A DNA stretch of 64,000 nt from Archivesica marissinica (taxonomy: Eukaryota; Mollusca; Bivalvia; Venerida; Vesicomyidae). The stretch lies in contig CM026393.1 of the NCBI GenBank assembly GCA_014843695.1, forward strand, positions 5,955,353-6,019,352. Direction: 5' to 3'. Of this stretch, positions 47,201 to 59,200 are shown in pieces (positions within the stretch are counted from its first letter, which is position 1; every line of letters starts with the position of its first letter). The position numbers and the translations under genes are program-made. The notes below the pieces were generated by a model that saw only the letters and a list, made by a program, of their open reading frames with translations, searched no databases and was not told the origin of the DNA.

Positions 47201-50200
47201 AAGGCTACACTCCACATATGTGATAAATAAGGTATACCCGAGTACACCAGGCTACACTCCACATATGTGATAAATAAGGTATACCCGAGTACACCAGGCT
47301 ACACTCCACATATGTGATAAACATGGGATACCCGAGTACACCAGGCTACGCTCTACATATATGATTTATAAGGTATACATGAGTCTACAATCCACATATG
47401 TGATAAACAAGGTATACCCGAGTACATGAGTCTACAATCCACATATGTGATAAACAAGGTATACCCGAGTACATGAGTCTACAATCCACATATATGATAA
47501 ACATGGGATACCAGAGTACATGAGTCTACAATCCACATATATGATAAACAAGGTATACCTGAGTACATGAGTCTACAATCCACATATGTGATAAATAAGG
47601 TATACCTGAGTACACAAGGCTACAATCCACATATGTGATAAATAAGGTATACCTGAGTACACAAGGCTACAATCCACATATGTGATAAACAAGGTATACC
47701 TGAGTACATGAGTCTACAATCCACATATGTGATAAATAAGGTATACCTGAGTACACAAGGCTACAATCCACATATGTGATAAACAAGGTATACCTGAGTA
47801 CATGAGTCTACAATCCACATATATGATAAACAAGGTATACCTGAGTACATGAGTCTACAATCCACATATGTGATAAACATGGGATACCACATGCCAGACA
47901 CTGTAGGTACTTAATAGTTCTTTGATAGGAGGAAGACAGTAATATGATGCGTTTCTTACAAGTAGAAACCTGAAATTCAAAACAAATTTAACTTAGCAGA
48001 AATTGATTAAAAAAACTTCACACATTAAAATTCCAATAACCTGCTAATCACGACTAAAGTCAGATCAGACGACACAGAACGTGCACAGAACGCGCAGTCT
48101 GATTAGGCTCTATGCTTTTTGCTATTCAGATAGTACAGCTTAAACACTTGGCTGAATAGCAAACAACATAGATCCTGATGAGACATGGCGGATCTGGATA
48201 TATGTTGTTTGCACACTACTTCCAATTCATTCAGCAATTTAAGGTTAATAATAAAGTTCTAAAAAAAAGTGGAGACAATTGTTATGGAGATTTACATAAG
48301 GAGATTGGATGGAATACATTTTAGATATTTAACGGAAAGAATATTTACTAGGGAATTTGGATAATATTGGATAGAGTATATTGGAGCTATAATATACACG
48401 GATATATTGTAATACGGAGATGGGAATATGCAGATATGATGGAAGGCTTTTAGAGTTAACCCTTTCAACACCACAGACCTCTAAATAGGCTCACAAAAAG
48501 TGTAGATCCAGATGAGCCGTCTCATCAGGATCTACACTTTTTGCCAGTAATATTACTATTTTTAGACAAAATTACCCATATTGATAAATGAACTGATCCA
48601 AATGTATATTTCTTATTAATTTATTGAATGGGTTAAGGGAGATCTAATATTACATGGAAGTGGGGGGCACCATCTTATCATCGGCACGTGTTGTTTCATT
48701 AATTCCATTTTTGTAGTTGGTTACCAGTGGAATTAACCCATTCAACACCAAGTAACTGACATGGACTGGTGCATGATATTTTCAGACCAATAAATGAATA
48801 AGAAAATTACATTTGGACCAGTTCATTTATCAAGTGGTAATTTTTGTTTAAAAATAGTAATATTACTTGCAAAAAGTGCAGATCCTGATGAGACGGCTCG
48901 TCATGAGCCAGCTCATCTGGATCTACACTTTTTGTAAGCCTATTGAGAGGTCTGTGGTGTTTAAAGGGTTAAGCTAAAGGATTTTTCAATGCGGTCAAAC
49001 TTTGCCACTTACTTTAACTTTTACCATATTGAGACTCAGAAATTATGCCGATTTGAATAAATGCAGAAACTTGGAAAGCAAAAATTGTGTTGTTGAATAT
49101 AATTATAATAAGTTTAGTCTTAAAATAAATAAAGTTAATCCAACAGTTAAACGGAGGCAAGTAATGCTAATGAAACATACTGTGTGTATATGACTGCTGG
49201 ATGTAATCATCAATATTCTTAGCGATTGCCTCACTCTGTGAAGAGTATATTCGCAATATGATGACATTAACATGCACACGTAGCAGTCAAGACTGACCAA
49301 TGAAACTTCCTCTATGTACAGATGTATAAAAACTGGATAAAATACCGTCTCTCATATTTCGTGGGATTGTTGGTTGCTTAGGACTGATTGGAAGCCTTCC
49401 AAGGTCTGGTTAACAGCAGCTTGAGACAGGTACGAGGTTTAGTTTATACAAATTTAGTTTAGCTCGATTGCGAAACAAGTTCTTACAACTTATATTAATC
49501 GCTCTCGAGACCTCATTCCTGATGGAATCCATCGCCATGAATGAGAGAGAAGAGGCAACGTGGAATTTAAATGCCTTGCCTAAGGGCACAATCGTAATGG
49601 CTCCAGCGGGGCTCGAACTCCGGATCATTCACATCTGAAGCGAACGCGCATCCACTGCGTTTTCACGACTTCCAAGTACAAGGTTTGCTTGGAAGAAGCT
49701 CTTATGATAGATCATGGTCTCTGGGCTCTGCTGTCGGTCACCAATAGCGACAAAAAACAAACAATGGAGCTAAATTTTCTGAATTGGCGAAAATATTTGG
49801 AGCAACGTTTTTGTTTTTTTTTGTTTTTTGGCGCAACATAAATCAAGGAGCTACTGTCAACCTAGGGCATAAATCAAGGAACTACTGTCAACCTCAGTTG
49901 AATATATTTTAGCACCATCAAAGTTTAACAAGTGAATGACGACATATTACAAGATAAAAAACTTGAAATTTCGACATACCAATTTTTGATCGATGTTTTC
50001 AAGTAATGTACCACCACCTTCCTCGATCTGCTGCTTCAGGTGTTCCTTGTCAAACGTTGAACACAAATCCTCTACAATATATAATACATTGCATCAGCGG
50101 GTCAATAGGATGCGTTATTAACCTAGGATAAGCTATATGGAATGAACATACTATCGCGACTAGATCACTAAGTTTGATGTGTAGGTGAGTTGGAATTCTA

Positions 50201-53200
50201 CATCACACATCAGAGCGTTCACTAGACTATGAAAGATGAACATACTATCGCGACTAGATCACTAAGTTCACTAGACTGAAAGTCAAGAGTAAATGACCCT
50301 TGAGGTCAAAATCTTAACTTTTTTAAAGATATTAGTAATTATTTTCCAATATGATATATATACATCATCTGCTACGCCAATATATTTATGAATAAATAAT
50401 GTCATTATAGTCTCACTGCTCCGTGTTTATGAGTTTCGTCCGTTATTACAACAAGGGATCCTTATGAATAATATCGATTTTCACCGTTTTTCGCCTTCAG
50501 GTCCATGTGTTGTCACAGAGGAACTGATATACATGGTTGTGTAAACCTGGTTATTCTCTGTAGGGCACCGTGTGATGGATGGGTCCACTTACGGTTCTGC
50601 ACCCAGTCAGAGTAATTAGGAGGGGTAATGACTTCTTATGCCCAATGTGTTACTAAATATTAATGTTTTAGATACAGTATATAGACAAAACGCTGTCCCA
50701 ACAAATGAATTTTGAGTGAAAATGATAAATTAAGCCTGTTATTAAAGTGTTCCTTAATTATAATTATTGTTTTATTAAAAATAACTGTTGTTTACATACT
50801 AATGCTCGCGCTGTAGGCAATTTCCATAGTTAGGCGAAAACATGTGACGTCATTCCGGATTACTGAGAGTGAGGTGCCGCCATTTTGTCAACTTTTCTCA
50901 CAAAGTACACAATCGGTTTTCTTTGAGGTTTTTGTGAATGAAAGGTAAAATATTGTTTATTCGGTGACATAAAATTATTTGCAGTATATGGACATTCTAA
51001 ACCTATAGGAGTCCGTTATGTACTACATCATCGGAAACCAGTAACACGGGGATACATACCTTCGGCGGCACTTTCGTCCGTGGACGTATCGAGTGACGAA
51101 TCCTGCAGTAGCTTCTTCTCCTGTTCTTGCTGTTCCTTCGTCTTCTCCACATTTGTCAGCAGGAAGTAGATATTGCGGAATATCTTCGTGGTCGGGATAG
51201 GTCCCAGGTCTTTGCCAAATAAACCTAACAAATAATCAACATATGTTCATGCAGACTATATTCTTGGTAGAGATAGGTCCCGGGTCTTTGCCAAACACAG
51301 AGACCATTAACCCATTCAACACCAAGTAACTGACATGGACTGGTGCATGATATTTTTAGACCAATAAATTAATAAGAAAATTAAATTTGAACCAGTTCAT
51401 TTATCAAAATGGGTAGTATTGTCTAAAAATAGTAATATTACTGGCAAAAAGTGCAGATCCTGATGAGACGGCTCGTTACGAGCCGGCTCATCTGGATCTA
51501 CACTTTTTGTAAGCCTATTTAGAGGTCTGTGGTGTTGAATGGGTTAATTGGCTGTTATTGAGTTTCTGATAATATCAACTGTCATTTTGCCAGAAGCTAA
51601 AAAGTGAAAAAACTACTAATAGCTGAACCCAAATCATGACCCCATGAGAAAGAATACCAAAACCACAAACTGTGCACGTGAACCCGTTACTCCACAACTA
51701 AAGAGGCCAAGTATTCATTTATCCTCCATACTGCTGATGGGCAATCTGTACACTGTACTTTACTCCACAGCTGAAGAGGGCAAGTATTCATTTATCCTCC
51801 ATACTGCTGATGGGCAATCTGTACACTGTACTTTACTCCACAACTAAAGAGGCCAAGTATTCATTTATCCTCCATACTGCTGATGGGCAATCTGTACACT
51901 GTACTTTACTCCACAGCTGAAGAGGGCAAGTATTCATTTATCCTCCATACTGCTGATGGGCAATCTGTACACTGTACTTTACTCCACAACTAAAGAGGCC
52001 AAGTATTCATTTATCCTCCATACTGCTGATGGGCAATCTGTACACTGTACTATATACTCAATAATCAATGTCAATGGGAACAGATAACGCCGTGGAATGG
52101 CGGCTATATGTGGGAATGGATAATGGTGTTGTATGGCCTCTATGTGGAGTAAAAGTAAAGATTTAACTTAGCAACAGCCACATTCAACAAGAGACAATAC
52201 CGGTACATCAAGTAATCAGGTACATACCAACTCGAGATTTCTTCGGAGATCTCACCATGGTTACTGGAGATGCCTGGAGACCTCCGACAGGACTCTCCAT
52301 TACCCTCGCTATTGGATAGAAAAATTACAATTATCAACAATTATCATGGACCCGATTCTTGTCAATTCGACACTTAATTTCTATGAAGGAATTAGCACTC
52401 ATGCATGGATTACTGAAAATATCAATTTATGCAAGATTTTGCTGAAAGTGTCACGCATATCAAAATCCATATGAAAATAATATTTTACGAACAGTTAACC
52501 CATTTGATTCTGGATACCGATCAAACAGTATTTGCAAAGAACATAGGGCCAGATCAGCTGCCAGGGAACGTGCCATCTGATCAGGCTCTATGCTATTCAG
52601 ATGATCTTGCTAAGACACTTGGCTATGTAGCAAACAACATATATCCTGATCAGCACGCAGAGTTATACAGTAATACTCTGGATCTATGTTGTTTGCAAAA
52701 GTCTTTAAATGTATCCAGAATGAAATGGGTTAATAGTGTAATATGTGGGAGTATTGATATTACGTAATATTTTTTGTACTATGCAAGAAACTATGATATA
52801 ATTTTTTGTACTATGCAAGAAACTATGATATAATTTTTTGTACTATGCAAGAAACTATGATATAATTTTTTGTACTATGCAAGAAACTATGATATAATTT
52901 TTGTACTATGCAAGAAACTATGATATAATTTTTTTCTTCAAATCTCCCATAAACTGGACATTTTGACGAGGTGTTTATTTTGTAGCAAGTGATGTCTACA
53001 TGAATCTTCTAAACTACTCAAAAGTGACGGGGCGATTAGAAAGTTTGTGCAAGGTATATATTGCAATGGTCATGTGGAACCATACAAATACATATGATTG
53101 GTTTTAACCCTTTCCCTCATAGAAGCCACCAATACGACATACCTTGACCCTTTCCCTCATAGAAGCACTGCCATTACCAATACGACATACATTGACAATG

Positions 53201-56200
53201 TAGTAGCCAAACCAATGTTCATAATAAAGGCCAGAATCTCAGGTAGTCCCAGTAATATCTATGGAGGTGGGATATATATGGCGACTACTTATTCACTGCA
53301 TGATGGCTAAATGGCTGTTGTTTGTATGGAGATATAATAGTATATTAACCTAAATCTCTATGAAGTCCCAGTAATATCTATGGAGGTGGGATAGATATGG
53401 CGACTACTTATCCACTGCATGATAGCTAAATGGATGTCGTTTGTATGGAGATATAATAGTATATTAACCTAAATCTCTATGAAGTCCCAGTAATATCTAT
53501 GGAGGTGGGATAGATATGGCGACTATTTATTCACTGCATGATAGTTAAATGGCTGTCGTTTGTATGGAGATATAATAGTATATTAACCTAAATTTCATGT
53601 AGTCCCAGTAATATCTATGGATGTGGGATAGATATGGCGACTACTTATCCACTGCATAATAGCTAAATGGCTGTCGTTTGTAACTTTGTATGGAGATATA
53701 ATAGTATATTAACCTAAATCTCTATGAAGGGCAATATCAACTGGTGATTAGATTTTGAAAGGGTTAATTAAGCAATATTTGTTGGGGTTTTATTCCCGTG
53801 ATTCTCATCGATAGACAACATCTGATTAATTGATTTCGCTGTATTTATTACCCATGTGCCTGTAAAACAGATCTGACATGTGGGTTTTCTATGGGTACTC
53901 CGGTTTCCTCCCACACGAATGACCATATATACGCTTTCATCAGCTCCAACGAGAGTGATTAATATAAGTTGTTAAAACTTGCTTTGCAATCGTTGTAAAA
54001 GAAATAAAGTTTAAAAAAAAACAACAACAAAAGTGTTACGTATCGAGACAATTGAATCAACAGCTAAGTAACATATTTAACAAATTACTAAAATAATTAA
54101 AGGCTGTAGTTAAGGCTACAATTTAACCCATTCAACCCCAAGTAACTGACATGAACTGGTCCATGATATTTTCAGACCAATAAATTAATAAGAAAATTAC
54201 ATTTGGACCAATTCATTTATCAAAATTGGTAATTTTTGTTTAAAAATAGTAATATTACTGGCAAAATGTGCAGATCCTGATGAGACGGCGCTCGTCACGA
54301 GCCGGCTCATCTGGATCTACACTTTTTGTAAGCCTATTGAGGCCTGTGGTGTTGAAAGGGTTAATTTACGATGAAAGGGAAAGAATTACATAACGGTACA
54401 CACCTCGCTTTCTTTTACCCAGTGCACTTTCAGCCTTGCCTTTAGGTGTTGGGGTACTAGTAGCCTGTGGCTTCAATGATTCAAACTTCCTCTTATGACC
54501 TCGACCACTGTGACCTTGACTTCCATCTTCGACCTTCATTTCTGACACAGCATGTGTCCTCTTAGCAGATCTTCTTGGAGTATCCACTAGATTCTCTGTG
54601 GAGCCAGATTATATATATTTTTTTATTATTTATTTCAGTTTATTTAACGTCGCTATCGGTTGCACATTTGAGCGACAGAAGTTTACCTAACAACACCTTT
54701 CCTGGGCAGGCTCCAGTGGTTGACCAGTACTTGGTGCACCAACCTCCGTAAGAAACTGCCAACTCTTTGATGTAAATGAGACACGGTCTGAGCGGGGCTC
54801 GAACCCGTGACCATCAGTGATGATAGGTTACAGCGGTTTTCAAGTCAGCGACAGTAACCACTCGACCACGGAGTCGGACTATGATTATATTCACCACATG
54901 CCTTCCAATTATTCTCAACATTAATCGCAAGGAGAGAAACTATATAAGCTCTGCTTCCGTTTTGATCCTTTCCTATTCTTTGATTTTGTGTGCATGTATT
55001 GTTTTGTGAATGTATATAGTGGAATAAATACGTTTAAACCAACATTAATCACATTTACATGGTGATAATATTCTTTTGTCCAATCTCAAAACTCAGTCTC
55101 AAGCGTCTGATTGGTTCAGCTGACAGTAACACTCAGAATCAACCAATCAGATCATTTGAGCTTGAGTTTGAGATCTGAGAAAAGTTTTATAACCTTGGAC
55201 CCAGGTTATGTTAAACAGAGAAAATTCAAACAGTGTCATGAATGATGGTTTATCGTTTGTTTCTCGTTTTCCACGCTATTTATATCAATACCAATATACA
55301 AATCCCACATAAATTAGCAGAGAAATGATGAAAACAATCATCCATTATTATTGGAGTCAACATATTGGAGGTTATATGGTACTACTAGGTTAAGGGTTGG
55401 TTTATTGGAGATTATATGGTACTCATCCAGGCTACGGGTTGGTTTATTGGAGGTTATATGGTACTCATCCAGGCTAAGGGTTGGTTTATTGGAGGTTATA
55501 GATACTCATCCAGGCTAAGGGTTGGTTTATTGGAGATTATATGGTACTCATCCAGGCTAAGGGTTGGTTTATTGGAGATTATAGATACTCATTCAGGCTA
55601 AGGGTTGGTTTATTGGAGATTATATGGTACTCATCCAGGCTACGGGTTGGTTTATTGGAGGTTATATGGTACTCATCCAGGCTAAGGGTTGGTTTATTGG
55701 AGGTTATAGATACTCATCCAGGCTAAGGGTTGGTTTATTGGAGATTATATGGTACTCATCCAGGCTAAGGGTTGGTTTATTGGAGATTATAGATACTCAT
55801 TCAGGCTAAGGGTTGGTTTATTGGAGATTATATGGTACTCATCCAGGCTACGGGTTGGTTTATTGGAGGTTATAGATACTCATCCAGGCTAAGGGTTGGT
55901 TTATTGGAGATTATAGATACTCATCCAGGCTAAGGGTTGGTTTAGTGGAGATTATAGATACTCATCCAGGCTAAGGGTTGGTTTTTTGGAGTTTATATTG
56001 TACTCATCCAGGCTAAGGGTTGGTTTATTGGAGGTTATATGGTACTCATCCAGGCTAAGGGTTGGTTTATTGGAGGTTATATGGTACTCATCCAGGCTAA
56101 GGGTTGGTTTATTGGAGGTTATAGATACTCATCCAGCTAAGGGTTGGTTTTTGGAGGTTATATGGTACTCATCCAGGCTAAGGGTTGGTTTATTGGAGGT

Positions 56201-59200
56201 TATATGGTATTCATCCAGGCTAAGGGTTGGTTTATTGGAGGTTATAGATACTCATCCAGGCTAAGGTTGGTTTATTGGAGTTTATATGGTACTCATCCAG
56301 GCTAAGGGTTGGTTTATTGGAGATTATAGATACTCATCCAGGCTAAGGGTTGGTTTATTGGAGTTTATATGGTACTCATCCAGGCTAAGGGTTGGTTTAT
56401 TGGAGTTTATATGGTACTCATCCAGGCTAAGGGTTGGTTTATTGGAGGTTATAGATACTCATCCAGGCTAAGGGTTGGTTTATTGGAGTTTATATGGTAC
56501 TCATCCAGGCTACGGGTTGGTTTATTGGAGATTATATGGTACTCATCCAGGCTAAGGGTTGGTTTATTGGAGATTATATGGTACTCATCCAGGCTAAGGG
56601 TTGGTTTATTGGAGTATATATGGTATTCATCCAGGCTAAGGGTTGGTTTATTGGAGTTTATATGGTACTCATACAGGCTACGGGTTGGCTTATTGGAGAT
56701 TATATGGTACTCATCCAGGCTAAGGGTTGGTTTATTGGAGATTATATGGTACTCATCCAGGCTAAGGGTTGGTTTATTGGAGTTTATATGGTACTCATCC
56801 AGGCTAAGGGTTGGTTTATTGGAGATTATATGGTACTCATCCAGGCTAAGGGTTGGTTTATTGGAGTATATATGGTATTCATCCAGGCTAAGGGTTGGTT
56901 TATTGGAGATTATATGGTACTCATCCAGGCTAAGGGTTGGTTTATTGGAGATTATAGATACTCATCCAGACTAAGGGTTGGCTTATTGCAGATTATATGA
57001 TACTCATCCAGGCTAAGGGTTGGTTTATTGGAGGTTATATGGTACTACCAGGTTAAGGGTTGGTTTATTGGAGGTAATATGGTACTCATCCAGGCTACGG
57101 GTTGGTTTATTGGAGATTATATGGTACTCATCCAGGCTACGGGTTGGTTTATTGGAGGTTATATGGTACTCATCCAGGCTAAGGGTTGGTTTATTGGAGA
57201 TTATATGGTACTCATCCAGGCTAAGGGTTGGTTTATTGGAGATTATATGGTACTCATCCAGGCTAAGGGTTGGTTTATTGGAGATTATATGGTACTCATC
57301 CAGGCTAAGGGTTGGTTTATTGGAGGTTATATGGTACTCATCCAGGCTAAGGGTTGGTTTATTGGAGATTATATGGTACTCATCCAGGCTAAGGGTTGGT
57401 TTATTGGAGATTATAGATACTCATCCAGACTAAGGGTTGGTTTATTGGAGGTTATATGGTACTACCAGGTTACGGGTTGGTTTATTGGAGATTATATGGT
57501 ACTCATCCAGACTAAGCGTTGGTTTATTGGAGATTATAGATACTCATCCAGGCTAAGGGTTGGTTTATTGGAGGTTATAGATACTCATCCAGGCTAAGGG
57601 TTGGTTTATTGGAGGTTATAGATACTCATCCAGGCTACGGGTTGGTTTATTGGAGGTTATATGGTACTCATCCAGGCTAAGGGTTGGTTTATTGGAGGTT
57701 ATATGGTACTCATCCAGGCAAAGGGTTGGTTTATTGGAGGTTATAGATACTCATCCAGGCTACGGGTTGGTTTATTGGAGGTTATATGGTACTCATCCAG
57801 GCTAAGGGTTGGTTTATTGGAGGTTATATGGTACTCATCCAGGCTAAGGGTTGGTTTATTGGAGATTATAGATACTCATCCAGGCTAAGGGTTGGCATAT
57901 TGGAGATTATAAATACTCATCCAGACTAAGGGTTGGTTTATTGGAGATTATAGATACTCATCCAGGCTAAGGGTTGGTTTATTGGAGGTTATATGGTACT
58001 CATCCAGGCTAAGGGTTGGTTTATTGGAGGTTATAGATACTCATCCAGGCTAAGGGTTGGTTTATTGGAGGTTATATGGTACTCATCCAGGCTAAGGGTT
58101 GGTTTATTGGAGATTATAGATACTCATCCAGGCTAAGGGTTGGTTTATTGGAGGTTATAGATACTCATCCAGGCTAAGGGTTGGTTTATTGGAGGTTATA
58201 GATACTCATCCAGGCTAAGGGTTGGTTTATTGGAGATTATAGATACTCATCCAGGCTAAGGGTTGGTTTATTGGAGGTTATATGGTACTCATCCAGGCTA
58301 AGGGTTGGTTTATTGGAGGTTATATGATACTCATCCAGGCTAAGGGTTGGTTTATTGGAGTTTATAGATACTCATCCAGGCTAAGGGTTGGTTTATTGGA
58401 GGTTATAGATACTCATCCAGGCTAAGGGTTGGTTTATTGGAGGTTATAGATACTCATCCAGGCTAAGGGTTGGTTTATTGGAGGTTATATGGTACTCATC
58501 CAGGCTAAGGGTTGGTGTATTGGAGATTATAGATACGCATCCAGGCTAAGGGTTGGTTTATTGGAGATTATAGATACTCATCCAGACTAAGGGTTGGTTT
58601 ATTGGAGATTATAGATACTCATCCAGGCTAAGGGTTGGTTTATTGGAGATTATAGATACTCATCCAGGCTAAGGGTTGGTTTATTGGAGGTTATAGATAC
58701 TCATCCAGGCTAAGGGTTGGTTTATTGGAGGTTATAGATACTCATCCAGGCTAAGGGTTGGTTTATTGGAGGCTATAGATACTCATCCAGACTAAGGGTT
58801 GGTTTATTGGAGATTATATGGTACTCATCCAGGCTAAGGGTTGGTTTATTGGAGGTTATATGGTACTCATCCAGGCTAAGGGTTGGTTTATTGGAGATTA
58901 TAGATACTCATCCAGGCTAAGGGTTGGTTTATTGGAGTTTATATGGTACTCATCCAGGCTAAGGGTTGGTTTATTGGAGATTATAGATACTCATCCAGGC
59001 TAAGGGTTGGTTTATTGGAGATTATAGATACTCATCCAGGCTAAGGGTTGGTTTATTGGAGTTTATATGGTACTCATCCAGGCTAAGGGTTGGTTTATTG
59101 GAGATTATAGATACTCATCCAGGCTAAGGGTTGGTTTATTGGAGATTATAGATACTCATCCAGGCTAAGGGTTGGTTTATTGGAGATTATAGATACTCAT

